This document shows positions 1 to 6,541 of a DNA stretch of 8,520 bases, piece by piece; position 1 is the stretch's first letter; each line of letters begins with the position of its first letter. Where the stretch lies: NCBI GenBank assembly GCA_030425785.1, contig JAUHYJ010000133.1, positions 1-8,520 of the forward strand. Reading direction: 5' to 3'. Under the pieces are notes generated by a model. It was not told the DNA's origin. It saw only the letters and a list, made by a program, of their open reading frames with translations, and ran no database searches. Both the position numbers and the translations under genes were made by a program. The stretch comes from Acidimicrobiia bacterium. Its GTDB lineage: Bacteria > Actinomycetota > Acidimicrobiia > Acidimicrobiales > Ilumatobacteraceae.

Positions 1-194
1 CGAGCACTTCCCGCCGACGGGTCGAATCGATCGAACGACTCGATCGCTCGCCGGAACGTCTCCGCCAGCACGTCGTCGGCGAGGTCGGCACCGACCCGTC
101 GAGCCGCGTACCGGTGCAGGTCGGCGGCGTGCACGACGTACAGCTCGCGCACGCCCTCCGCCACACGCGGCACGGTCGTCGGCAACGGCTCCAC
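1..194 (-). CDS. ECF-type RNA polymerase sigma factor, N-terminal part (runs off the left edge)
   Basis: The reverse strand encodes 64 codons before the window ends. Residues about 17-64 read like sigma-70 region 2 of extracytoplasmic-function sigma factors: a helix with LYVVHAADLHRYAARRVG, then ADDVLAETFRRAIE, then FDRFDPSAGSA, which normally runs into an RAWL-type helix. Region 2 binds the core enzyme and recognises the -10 element. Region 4 would lie outside the window. The chosen start is a GTG at 194. The same frame has a stop at 225-227, which is the stop codon of the upstream transporter, so the start must lie between them; GGGGAAG about 10 bases upstream could serve as a ribosome binding site. 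The 30-base gap to the MFS gene suggests co-transcription. No anti-sigma gene is visible. Confidence 0.85.
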   Translation of the reverse strand, partial: MEPLPTTVPRVAEGVRELYVVHAADLHRYAARRVGADLADDVLAETFRRAIESFDRFDPSAGSA

Positions 195-224
195 ACCCCT
201 ACTTCCCCGCTCGGCGTGCAGTGT

Positions 225-1541
225 TCACCGCCGGACGGCGGAGATGGCGAGCGCCAGCCCGGCCGCGGGCAACACCGCGGAGATCCACAGCGCACTGCGG
301 TACGACCCGAGCGACGATTCGACGGCGGCGAACAGCGCCGGACCGATCGCGCTGCCGATCACCATCGCGCTCATCTGCACGCCCGCGATCGCGCCGAGGT
401 GGCGTCGCCCGAAGACCTTCGGCATCGCGGCCGACGTCAACGGCGCGAAGCAGCCTTGCGAGACGCCCCACGCGGCGATGGCGACCACGGCGAACGCCGT
501 GCGGTCGATCTCGCCAACGGTCACGTACATGACGATCTGCGCGATCGCCATCGCGACCGCGATGAACACGGGCGGCACCCGGTCGACCAGCCAACCACCG
601 ATGAGCGTCACCGGCACGCTCACGAACGCGATCGGCACGAAGATGCGGACGATCTCGTCCTCGGACAACCCGACCTCGCGACCGAGATCGACGATGTGGA
701 ACGTGAGTGCCGTCCCCGTCGAGCTGAGCGCGACGACGGGCAACGTCATCGCCCAGAAACGCCGGTCGCGAACCGCTTCGTCGCGGGTGGCGTCGGCGTC
801 GGTGCCGATCGCCGTCGGTGCGGCGTCCCGGTCGGCGACACCACCGTCGAGGACGAGACCCGACGCCTCGGGGCTCACGCGGTACAGGGTGACGATCAAC
901 CCGCCCACCACGACGACGAGCACGACGGCCATGAGTCGCCACGCCGTGCGAAAGCCGTCGATGCCGATCAGTGCGAGCAGCAAGGCCGGACTGGCCGCGA
1001 ACGCGAAGCTCATGAACGAGTTCGACACCGACGTGACGACACCCCGCCGGCGGTCGAACCACTGCGAGATCATCGTGCGCGACGACAGGGTGAGCAGCCC
1101 TTGGCCGGTGAACCGTAGGCAGCCGAACCCGACGCTCATCACGACGAGGCCGACCGCCGCGTTCATCGGCCCGACGAAGCTGAGCCCGACGAGGGTGAGT
1201 GCGAGCCCCACCGTCGCAGCGAGTGCGACGACACGCGACCCCCACCGGTCGATGGCGCGTCCGCCGCGCGGCAGCAGGAACCCGCTGGCACCGGTGCCGA
1301 TCAGATAGGCGATCGCGAGCTGCAGGCGTGAGAGGCCGGTGCTGTCGGTCAGGTGGTCGGTGAAGACGCTGACGCCCGCGGTCTGGCCCGGCACCGAGGC
1401 GACCATGCCGACGGTGCCGACCACGACGACGACCCAGCCGTAGTAGAAGCGCAGACCCGACGGGTCGAACGGCCACCGGCCGGTGGCACGAGCGATGGGC
1501 GCGTCGCGGCGAACGGCTGCGACTCGGGGGGTCGAGGTCAC
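225..1541 (-). CDS. MFS transporter (OFA/monocarboxylate-transporter-like)
   Basis: This is a 438-residue integral membrane protein of the major facilitator superfamily, a normal length for the family. The first membrane segment begins around residues 33-50 ([15 protein letters not shown]). The loop 2-3 signature is seen at about 94-103 ([10 protein letters not shown]), and WFDRRRG at 161-167 matches the loop 4-5 motif common in oxalate/formate and monocarboxylate-type carriers. A hydrophilic stretch at about 221-262 would be the cytoplasmic loop between the two six-helix halves, and a second set of hydrophobic segments follows to residue 436. The substrate cannot be read from sequence; a small organic anion is plausible. 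The GTG start has no clear Shine-Dalgarno sequence, but TAGCGT lies six bases upstream, so a leaderless transcript is possible. The ECF sigma gene follows after 30 bases. Confidence 0.88.
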   Translation of the reverse strand: MTSTPRVAAVRRDAPIARATGRWPFDPSGLRFYYGWVVVVVGTVGMVASVPGQTAGVSVFTDHLTDSTGLSRLQLAIAYLIGTGASGFLLPRGGRAIDRWGSRVVALAATVGLALTLVGLSFVGPMNAAVGLVVMSVGFGCLRFTGQGLLTLSSRTMISQWFDRRRGVVTSVSNSFMSFAFAASPALLLALIGIDGFRTAWRLMAVVLVVVVGGLIVTLYRVSPEASGLVLDGGVADRDAAPTAIGTDADATRDEAVRDRRFWAMTLPVVALSSTGTALTFHIVDLGREVGLSEDEIVRIFVPIAFVSVPVTLIGGWLVDRVPPVFIAVAMAIAQIVMYVTVGEIDRTAFAVVAIAAWGVSQGCFAPLTSAAMPKVFGRRHLGAIAGVQMSAMVIGSAIGPALFAAVESSLGSYRSALWISAVLPAAGLALAISAVRR

Positions 1542-1547
1542 CCGGCC

Positions 1548-1553
1548 ACGCTA
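1548..1553 (-). promoter_or_regulatory. Candidate -10 element for a leaderless MFS transcript
   Basis: On the minus strand TAGCGT fits the actinobacterial TANNNT -10 pattern. It ends six bases before the GTG start of the transporter, so transcription would begin at or next to the start codon. No convincing -35 hexamer is seen; that position falls inside the hairpin at 1563-1602. This is inference from spacing alone. Confidence 0.33.
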
Positions 1554-1562
1554 CGGGAGACG

Positions 1563-1602
1563 CGAGACGGGCACACCGGCCGGAGCCGGTGCGCCCGTCT
1601 CG
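1563..1602 (-). terminator. Long hairpin, probable terminator of the catalase/small-peptide transcript
   Basis: Arms at 1563-1580 and 1585-1602 pair over 18 positions around a four-base loop (cgga on the plus strand). The single imperfect position would be a G-U wobble in a minus-strand RNA but an A-C mismatch in a plus-strand RNA, so the structure suits leftward transcription. It starts six bases beyond the stop codon of the small membrane peptide and lies 22 bases upstream of the MFS start. There is no T tract, as is common for terminators in high-GC actinobacteria. Confidence 0.65.
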
Positions 1603-1607
1603 ATCCC

Positions 1608-1688
1608 TCAGCGACCGATTCGGCCGCGGCCGAAGATGAAGATCAGGAGAGCGACGATGGCCAGGATGATGAAGATGGTGTACAGCAC
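1608..1688 (-). CDS. 26-residue hydrophobic single-pass membrane peptide
   Basis: From a GTG at 1688 the frame reads MLYTIFIILAIVALLIF, then IFGRGRIGR and a TGA stop. That is one transmembrane helix of about 17-19 hydrophobic residues followed by a basic tail, the layout of a short membrane-anchored peptide with a positively charged cytoplasmic end. An alternative TTG start at 1721 adds eleven residues (LSRRHTGYPPD) and would begin only six bases after the catalase stop codon. Neither start has an ideal ribosome binding site: GGGG lies 12 bases before the GTG, and another GGGG directly touches the TTG. The hairpin just beyond the stop supports a real transcription unit with catalase. It resembles the very short MLYT-type hydrophobic peptides annotated as hypothetical in many bacteria. 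Function is unknown. Confidence 0.6.
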   Translation of the reverse strand: MLYTIFIILAIVALLIFIFGRGRIGR

Positions 1689-1727
1689 GTCGGGTGGGTA
1701 CCCCGTGTGTCGCCGACTCAACCCCGG

Positions 1728-3176
1728 TCAGCCGACCGCGTCGGCGATCCGGTCGCCGATGTCCGCGTCGACGTTGCGCCAGTAGGTGAACGCCCGCTCG
1801 AGCACCTTCGGGGACACGCCGTCGGCCAGGTGGCCGGCGACGTTCTGGACGAACTCGTCACGCTGCGCATCGTCGAACACGTCACGCACGAGCGCCCCTG
1901 CCTGGCTCCAGTCGTCGTCGTCGGGGCGCTCCACGTACGCCGTGCGCACCATCTCGGCGTCGATGCCGTAGCTCCAGGTGTTGTCGGACATCACGCGGCT
2001 CGGATCGGCCTCGGGCCCGCCGTAGCTGTTCGGCGCATAGACCGGGTCGGTCGCGAGGTCGATGCGCATCGCACCGTCCTTCGAGTAGCTGTGGACGGGG
2101 CACTGCGGCGCATTCACCGGGATCTGCTTGTAGTTGACCCCGAGGCGGGCCCGGTGGGCATCGGCGTAGGCGAAACCACGTGCCAGCAGCATCTTGTCGG
2201 GCGACAGGCCGGTCCCGGGCACCATGTTGTTCGGCTCGAACGCCGCCTGCTCGATCTGGGCGTGGAAGTCGACCGGATTGCGATCGAGCACGAAGCGACC
2301 GACGTCGATCAGGGGGTAGTCCGCGTGCGGCCACACCTTGGTCAGGTCGAACGGGCTGAGGTGGTACGTCGAGGCGTCCTCGTACGGCATGATCTGCACC
2401 TTCAACGTCCACGACGGGTGCTCACCGTCCGCGATCGCGTCGAACAGATCCCGGCGGTGGACGTCGCTGTCGGCGCCGGCGAGACGGTCGGCCTCGTCCT
2501 GCGTCAGACCCTCGACGCCCTGGTCGCTGTGGAAGTGGTACTTGACCCGGACCGGTTCGCCGTCCGCGTTGTACCAGGAATAGGTGTGGCTCGAGTAGCC
2601 GTTCATGTGGCGATAGCTCTTCGGGATGCCCCGGTCACCCATCAGGTAGGTGACCTGGTGCGCGGATTCGGGCGACAGCGTCCAGAAGTCCCACTGCATG
2701 TCGTGGTCGCGCAGGCCGTTGTCGGCACGGCGCTTCTGGGAGCGGATGAAGTGCTGGAACTTCAGCGGGTCCTTGATGAAGAAGATCGGCGTGTTGTTGC
2801 CGACCAGGTCGAAGTTCCCGTCCGGTGTGTAGAACTTGAGCGAGAAGCCGCGAGGGTCGCGCCAGGTGTCGGGGGAGCCCCGCTCACCCGCGACGGTCGA
2901 GAAGCGGGCGACCATCTCGGTCTCGGCACCCGGCTGGAGGAAGGCGGCGCGGGTGTACTCACTGACGTCGCCCGTGACCTCGAAGTGCCCGAAGGCACCG
3001 CTGCCCTTGGCATGTGGTTGGCGTTCCGGGATGCGCTCCCGGTTGAAGTTCGCCATCTGCTCGAGCAGGTAGTGGTCCTGCAACAGGATCGGGCCGTCGG
3101 GGCCGGCGGACAACGAGTGCTCGTCGCTGGCCACGGGCGCGCCCGCGTCGGTGGTGGTGAATGGACAGTCGGCCAT
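1728..3176 (-). CDS. katA: Monofunctional heme catalase, small-subunit (clade 3 type)
   Basis: Catalase converts two hydrogen peroxide molecules to water and oxygen in the cytoplasm. The product is 482 residues, the usual length of small-subunit clade 3 enzymes, and lacks the C-terminal flavodoxin-like domain of large catalases. The active-site segment [15 protein letters not shown] holds the distal histidine at about residue 55. [14 protein letters not shown] at about 123-136 supplies the catalytic asparagine. [14 protein letters not shown] at about 334-347 holds the proximal heme-ligating tyrosine. The ATG at 3176 is chosen because GGAGG lies four bases upstream and the protein then opens with [14 protein letters not shown], as in related catalases; the frame is open 20 codons further but without support. 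A short membrane peptide follows almost directly. On the upstream minus strand, TTGAGG and TATGCC 15 bases apart are a weak promoter candidate. The symbol katA is by family type, not proven orthology. Confidence 0.95.
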   Translation of the reverse strand: MADCPFTTTDAGAPVASDEHSLSAGPDGPILLQDHYLLEQMANFNRERIPERQPHAKGSGAFGHFEVTGDVSEYTRAAFLQPGAETEMVARFSTVAGERGSPDTWRDPRGFSLKFYTPDGNFDLVGNNTPIFFIKDPLKFQHFIRSQKRRADNGLRDHDMQWDFWTLSPESAHQVTYLMGDRGIPKSYRHMNGYSSHTYSWYNADGEPVRVKYHFHSDQGVEGLTQDEADRLAGADSDVHRRDLFDAIADGEHPSWTLKVQIMPYEDASTYHLSPFDLTKVWPHADYPLIDVGRFVLDRNPVDFHAQIEQAAFEPNNMVPGTGLSPDKMLLARGFAYADAHRARLGVNYKQIPVNAPQCPVHSYSKDGAMRIDLATDPVYAPNSYGGPEADPSRVMSDNTWSYGIDAEMVRTAYVERPDDDDWSQAGALVRDVFDDAQRDEFVQNVAGHLADGVSPKVLERAFTYWRNVDADIGDRIADAVG

Positions 3177-3180
3177 GGGT

Positions 3181-3185
3181 CCTCC
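3181..3185 (-). promoter_or_regulatory. Ribosome binding site of the catalase gene
   Basis: On the minus strand GGAGG stands four bases before the ATG at 3176. It is the strongest Shine-Dalgarno match in this window and decides the start against the longer open frame reaching 3236. Confidence 0.8.
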
Positions 3186-3312
3186 AGAGATCTCGGTGTC
3201 GACCTCTGGGGCATAGCCGCCCACCGCCGTCCTCAAACGGGCCGGCGCGCGATCGACGTGTGGCCCAACGGGTGATTCGACCGACCGCGCCGCGAACCGC
3301 CGGCGAACGGCG

Positions 3313-3432
3313 TCAGATCACGTTGTAGCCGACGTACACGATGAGGACGATCGCGAGCACCAGCACCGCGAGCATCGCGAGCCCGTCGCGTTCCACCTGG
3401 TCGCCATTCGACTGGTCGAGTTCATCGTTCAT
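3313..3432 (-). CDS. 39-residue single-pass membrane peptide
   Basis: The peptide has a hydrophilic, acidic N-terminus ([17 protein letters not shown]), then one hydrophobic helix at about residues 18-35 ([18 protein letters not shown]) and a short YNVI end. It would insert as a small one-pass membrane protein. The ATG at 3432 is preceded by GGGGAG with a five-base spacer, which supports translation from here rather than from a further in-frame start up to 3513. It lies 136 bases upstream of the catalase start on the same strand and 133 bases downstream of the acyl-CoA dehydrogenase stop. No family is recognised. The good ribosome binding site and the clean acidic-head, membrane-tail layout argue that it is real. 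Confidence 0.62.
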   Translation of the reverse strand: MNDELDQSNGDQVERDGLAMLAVLVLAIVLIVYVGYNVI

Positions 3433-3437
3433 GTCCA

Positions 3438-3443
3438 CTCCCC
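3438..3443 (-). promoter_or_regulatory. Ribosome binding site of the 39-residue membrane peptide
   Basis: Minus-strand GGGGAG stands five bases before the ATG at 3432. It selects that start over longer versions of the same frame. Confidence 0.6.
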
Positions 3444-3527
3444 TCGGGTCGGCATCGACACGGTCCGCCTCCGATTCTCGGCGATCGACGGCGGTCGACG
3501 TCGAACCGGACACGTCTCGCCATCCCG

Positions 3528-3569
3528 GTCACCATCTGTGTCAACGATCTGTGTCACCGGCCGGGTCAC
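3528..3569. repeat. Short tandem-like repeats: four GTCA cores at 12-13-base spacing
   Basis: ATCTGTGTCA occurs at 3534-3543 and again at 3547-3556, a 13-base period. GTCA cores recur at 3528, 3540, 3553 and 3565, so the steps are 12, 13 and 12 bases. Read on the minus strand, the repeat contains TTGACA, a perfect -35 hexamer at 3540-3545, but no good -10 follows at 16-18 bases. The block spans the end of the acyl-CoA dehydrogenase gene and the region upstream of the 39-residue peptide. It could be an operator cluster or a chance pattern. Confidence 0.35.
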
Positions 3570-4825
3570 GACCAGGGCGTCCAGGTCGTGCGGGGCTCGA
3601 TCGGGCCGGCCTCGGCGTGGCGGCGCAGCTCGAGCCGGGCGAGCTGGTTGCGATGCACCTCGTCGGGGCCGTCGGCCAGCCGCAGGAGGCGGGCCGTCGC
3701 GTACATCGCCGCCAGGCCGTAGTCGTTCGCCGTGCCGACGCCACCGAACGACTGGATCGCCCAGTCGACGACCTGGCACGCCATGTTCGGGGCGGCGATC
3801 TTGATCATCGCGATCTCGCGGCGGGCTTCTTTGTTGCCGACGGTGTCCATCATGTGGGCGGTCTTCAGCGTGAGCAGGCGCGTCTGTTCGATCGCGATGC
3901 GCGCCTCGGCGATGCGCTCGAGCGTCACCGTCTGCTCGGCGACGGGCCGGCCGAAGGTCACCCGGTGCTGGGTGCGGCGGCACATCATCTCGAGCGCTCG
4001 CTCGGCGAGCCCGATCAGGCGCATGCAGTGGTGGATGCGGCCCGGACCGAGCCGGCCCTGCGCGATCTCGAAGCCGCGCCCCTCCCCGAGCAGCATGTTC
4101 GACGCCGGGACCCGCACGTCGGTGAACTGGACCTCGGAGGCGCGGTCGGGCATGCCGTAGAAGTTGAACACCGGGAGCGGCCGCAGCACCTCGACCCCCG
4201 GCGTGTCCTTCGGCACGAGGATCATCGACTGCTGCCGGTGGCGGTCGGGGTCGTCGGGTGCCGACTTGCCCATGAAGATGATGATCTCGCAGCGCGGATC
4301 GGTCGCGTTCGTCGTGTACCACTTGCGCCCGTTGACGACGTACTCGTCGCCGTCGCGCACGATCGAGCTCTCGATGTTGGTCGCGTCGCTCGACGCCACC
4401 GCCGGCTCGGTCATCGCGAACGACGAGCGGATCTCGCCGTTCAGCAGCGGGACGAGCCAACGCTCCTGCTGCTCGGGTGTGCCGTAGCGCACCAACGTCT
4501 CCATGTTCCCGGTGTCGGGGGCCGAGCAGTTGAACACCTCGGGTGCGAGGTGTGACCGTCCCATCACCTCGCACAACGGTGCGTACTCGAGGTTGGACAG
4601 CCCGGCGCCCTGATCGCTCTCGGGCAGGAACAGGTTCCAGAGCCCGGCCTCACGAGCGAGCGGCTTGAGCTCCTCGACGACGGGCCAGACCGCCCACGGC
4701 CCGAGCTCGGCCGACTCGCGGAAGTACCGCTCCTCGTTCGGGTACACGTGCTCGTCCATGAACGCCTCGAGCCGCTCGCGCAGCTCGACCGTCCGCGGGC
4801 TCTCACCGAGGTCCATCGCGCCCAT
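3566..4825 (-). CDS. Acyl-CoA dehydrogenase, ACAD10/11-like (FadE type)
   Basis: This FAD flavoenzyme introduces the alpha-beta double bond into an acyl-CoA, passing electrons to electron-transfer flavoprotein. The 419-residue product has a helical N-terminal domain (about 10-130), the family signature [15 protein letters not shown] at about 136-150, a beta domain to about 245, and a C-terminal helical domain with FGRPVAEQ (291-298) and the FAD-contacting segment [13 protein letters not shown] (358-370). [10 protein letters not shown] at 261-269 and LADGPDEVH at 383-391 are typical of the ACAD10/11 group. Asp385 stands where medium-chain enzymes carry the catalytic glutamate of the YEGT motif. 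The start ATG at 4825 has GGGGG six bases upstream; an ATG three codons later is possible. It begins 15 bases after the GntR gene, so the two are probably co-transcribed. Chain length or branching of the substrate cannot be told. Confidence 0.93.
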   Translation of the reverse strand: MGAMDLGESPRTVELRERLEAFMDEHVYPNEERYFRESAELGPWAVWPVVEELKPLAREAGLWNLFLPESDQGAGLSNLEYAPLCEVMGRSHLAPEVFNCSAPDTGNMETLVRYGTPEQQERWLVPLLNGEIRSSFAMTEPAVASSDATNIESSIVRDGDEYVVNGRKWYTTNATDPRCEIIIFMGKSAPDDPDRHRQQSMILVPKDTPGVEVLRPLPVFNFYGMPDRASEVQFTDVRVPASNMLLGEGRGFEIAQGRLGPGRIHHCMRLIGLAERALEMMCRRTQHRVTFGRPVAEQTVTLERIAEARIAIEQTRLLTLKTAHMMDTVGNKEARREIAMIKIAAPNMACQVVDWAIQSFGGVGTANDYGLAAMYATARLLRLADGPDEVHRNQLARLELRRHAEAGPIEPRTTWTPWS

Positions 4826-4840
4826 CTCGTGCCCCCGGTC

Positions 4841-5569
4841 CTACTGCGCCTCGGCGGTGGCGTCGACCAACTCGTCGATCGCGCCCAGCTCGTCACCGCT
4901 GGCGCGGAGGCGTTCGATCCACTGTTCGCGGGTATCGACGCGCACGGTGGCGATCGAGCGTGCCATCTCGCTGTCGCGGTGCTCGAACGCCTCGAGCAGC
5001 ATCCGGTCGTGGGCGAGCGCGACCGCCCGCCGCTTCGGCGACGTCAGCCAGGCGCGCCGCAGGTTCTCGTCGCGCGTCTGGATCGCCATGAGGATCGAGC
5101 TGAGCGTCTCGTTCCCGGTGGCGGCGCCGACGAGGCGCTGGAACTCGCGCTGGAGGGCGGCGACATCGGCGGGGTCGGTCGCCGCTTCGAGCTCGTCGAC
5201 GATGTCGTGCATGGCCGCGAGCTGCTCGGCGGTGACCCGCTGCGCCGCGAGCGCCGTCGCCGCCGGGAAGAGCATCCGACGGACCTCGAGCACCTCGTCG
5301 ACCTGATGGGTCTGGAGGAGCTCCATCGCGAACGACAGGCCCGACAGCAGCTCGCTCGGCGCCAGGCTGGTGACGTAGGTGCCGTCGCCGCGGCGCACGT
5401 CGAGCACGTTGATCTGTGACAGCGCGCGCACCGCCTCGCGCAACGACCCGCGCGAGACCCCGAGTCGGTCGGCCAGTTCCTGTTCGGGCGGCAGACGATC
5501 GCCGGGCCGGAGCTCGCCGCTCCGGATCATCGCACGAATGCTGTCGACCGCTCGCGTCGTGACACTCAC
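4841..5569 (-). CDS. GntR-family transcriptional regulator, FadR/FCD subfamily
   Basis: The 242-residue protein has an N-terminal winged helix-turn-helix at about residues 3-66 (SGELRPGDRLPPEQELADRL, GVSRGSLREAVRAL, then the wing RRGDGTYV), followed by an all-helical FCD effector domain at about 80-215. FCD regulators usually repress acid-catabolism genes until a small carboxylate or acyl-CoA binds. The usual FCD metal ligands look mostly lost: Gln140 and Gln144 occupy the D-x3-H positions, His187 remains, and the last histidine position holds Val209. The GTG at 5569 is chosen because the protein then opens directly with the DNA-binding helix; GGAGG is at 5581-5585 with an 11-base spacer. A GTG at 5581 would touch that site and is unlikely. 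It lies divergent to the dehydrogenase/synthetase pair and upstream of the acyl-CoA dehydrogenase, so local control is likely. Confidence 0.9.
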   Translation of the reverse strand: MSVTTRAVDSIRAMIRSGELRPGDRLPPEQELADRLGVSRGSLREAVRALSQINVLDVRRGDGTYVTSLAPSELLSGLSFAMELLQTHQVDEVLEVRRMLFPAATALAAQRVTAEQLAAMHDIVDELEAATDPADVAALQREFQRLVGAATGNETLSSILMAIQTRDENLRRAWLTSPKRRAVALAHDRMLLEAFEHRDSEMARSIATVRVDTREQWIERLRASGDELGAIDELVDATAEAQ

Positions 5570-5608
5570 TTGCTCGTACACCTCCAACGTTTCCCGGCAA
5601 CGCGTTCC

Positions 5609-5627
5609 GCTGCCACAGGCTGCCACA
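5609..5627. repeat. Direct repeat GCTGCCACA, two copies one helical turn apart
   Basis: GCTGCCACA is found at 5609-5617 and 5619-5627, separated by one base, giving a 10-base period. It sits 40-58 bases upstream of the GntR start. Same-face spacing suits a dimeric or tandem protein binding site, possibly for autoregulation, but no known operator is recognised. Confidence 0.5.
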
Positions 5628-5639
5628 TGGGACCGCTCG

Positions 5640-5651
5640 CCGAATATTCGG
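5640..5651. promoter_or_regulatory. Perfect 12-bp palindrome CCGAATATTCGG
   Basis: CCGAATATTCGG is fully self-complementary and has a six-base AT core in an otherwise very GC-rich stretch. It lies 71-82 bases upstream of the GntR start. It may be an operator, or the GAATAT may act as a -10 element of the GntR promoter. Confidence 0.4.
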
Positions 5652-5707
5652 GGCGCACGGTGAGTTCGGAGGCACCGGGACCGGCGGCCGGCGACATCAC
5701 CGAACGT

Positions 5708-5726
5708 CCAGACATTCGATGATTGC
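5708..5726. promoter_or_regulatory. Candidate operator A (upstream of the SDR gene)
   Basis: CCAGACATTCGATGATTGC matches the near-palindrome at 6542-6560 at 14 of 19 positions when one of the two is reverse-complemented; the CCAGAC half-site is intact and the other half is degenerate. It lies 62-80 bases upstream of the SDR start, in the shared control region with the GntR gene. Recurrence before both rightward genes is the main argument for function. Confidence 0.45.
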
Positions 5727-5787
5727 CGCGCCGGGCGAACGCTCCGAGTCGACACGCCGACGCGATCCGTGCGCATCCTGGGCGACC

Positions 5788-6525
5788 ATGAGCATCACGT
5801 TCGACTTCACCGGCCGCACCGTCGTCGTCACCGGCGGCGCTCGCGGCATCGGCCGCGCCCTCAGCGACTGTTTCGCGGCCGCCGGCGCGACGCTCGCCGT
5901 CGCCGACGTCGACGCCGAGGCCCTCGCCGAGGTCACCGTCGACCACCCCGACGCGATCCCGCTCGAGATCGACGTCTCCGATGCGGCGTCGGTCGCCGCG
6001 GGCATCGACGACGTGGTCGCCCGCACCGGCCGGCTCGACGTCGTCGTCAACAACGCCGGGATCCTGCGCGACCGGGTCGTCTGGAAGCTCACCGACGACG
6101 ACTGGCAGGCGGTGCTGGGCGTCCATCTCACCGGCACCTTCAACATGACGCGCGCCGCGATCCCGACGATGCGCGAGCAGCAGTACGGCCGCATCGTCAA
6201 CGTCACGTCGTACACCGGCCTCCACGGCAACGTCGGCCAGGCGAACTATGCGGCCGCCAAGGCCGGCATCATCGGCTTCACCCGCACGACCGCGAAGGAG
6301 CTCGCCCGCTTCGGCATCACCGTCAACGCGATCTCACCGAACGCCGAGACCGACATGGTGGCGTCGATCCCGGCCGACAAGCGCGCCGAGCTCGAGGCCC
6401 AGATCCCGATCGGTCGGTTCTCGTCACCGGCCGAGGCCGCGCCGGCCGTCGCGTTCCTCGCGTCGGCCGAGGCCGGCTACGTCACCGGCGTCGTCCTCCC
6501 GGTCGACGGCGGGCTGTCGATCTGA
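5788..6525 (+). CDS. Short-chain dehydrogenase/reductase, probable 3-hydroxyacyl-CoA dehydrogenase (MFE-2-like)
   Basis: This 245-residue classical SDR has a Rossmann fold: TGGARGIG at 15-22 binds the dinucleotide, Asp40 after the second strand favours NAD(H), and NNAG is at 88-91. The catalytic set is Ser141, Tyr154 and Lys158 (YAAAK). The position that usually carries the catalytic asparagine (VNLxG) reads VHLTGTF with His113. That, together with GNVGQANYAAAK, recalls the hydroxyacyl-CoA dehydrogenase domain of peroxisomal multifunctional enzyme type 2 (HSD17B4). With an acyl-CoA dehydrogenase and synthetase nearby, oxidation of a 3-hydroxyacyl-CoA is the best guess; a FabG-like ketoreductase role is the alternative. 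The ATG at 5788 is chosen because the protein then starts just before the first strand; its ribosome binding site is weak (GGGCG). An in-frame ATG at 5719 lies inside candidate operator A and adds 23 unlikely residues. Confidence 0.9.
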   Translation: MSITFDFTGRTVVVTGGARGIGRALSDCFAAAGATLAVADVDAEALAEVTVDHPDAIPLEIDVSDAASVAAGIDDVVARTGRLDVVVNNAGILRDRVVWKLTDDDWQAVLGVHLTGTFNMTRAAIPTMREQQYGRIVNVTSYTGLHGNVGQANYAAAKAGIIGFTRTTAKELARFGITVNAISPNAETDMVASIPADKRAELEAQIPIGRFSSPAEAAPAVAFLASAEAGYVTGVVLPVDGGLSI

Positions 6526-6541
6526 GGGCGCCCGCCCGCCA

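Larger units (their letters stand above)
5570..5787. promoter_or_regulatory. Divergent promoter region between the GntR and SDR genes
   Basis: These 218 bases separate two divergent genes and must hold both promoters. Visible elements, left to right: the GntR ribosome binding site (5581-5585), a nine-base direct repeat (5609-5627), a perfect AT-centred palindrome (5640-5651), and a copy of the 19-bp motif also found before the synthetase gene (5708-5726). No canonical -35/-10 pair is clear on either strand; GAATAT within the palindrome is the best -10-like sequence for the leftward direction. Confidence 0.7.

Noticed and set aside
45..58. Idea that unusual residues in the catalase active-site segment (Gln-Pro before the distal His) mark a divergent enzyme
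   Set aside because: That variation (coordinates here are protein residues) is common in bacterial clade 3 catalases as I know them; all key catalytic residues are present.
114..1308. Long plus-strand open frames opposite the MFS gene
   Set aside because: They have low-complexity Arg/Thr-rich translations and no domain; the minus strand has a coherent membrane protein.
3177..3236. Catalase start 20 codons further upstream
   Set aside because: The upstream extension does not resemble catalase N-termini, and the GGAGG ribosome binding site fits the ATG at 3176.
1353..3275. A 640-codon open frame on the plus strand, antisense to catalase
   Set aside because: It is a shadow of the high-GC catalase and MFS genes; the translation is rich in Arg, Val, Asp and His and shows no domain, while the minus strand encodes a clear catalase.
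3288..3312. Possible terminator hairpin after the 39-residue peptide (CGCCG ... CGGCG)
   Set aside because: Only five outer pairs form with a poorly paired interior, which is not better than expected in GC-rich DNA.
5570..5776. A longer GntR protein starting near 5776
   Set aside because: The extra 69 residues precede the winged-helix domain, run through the promoter region and have no family support.
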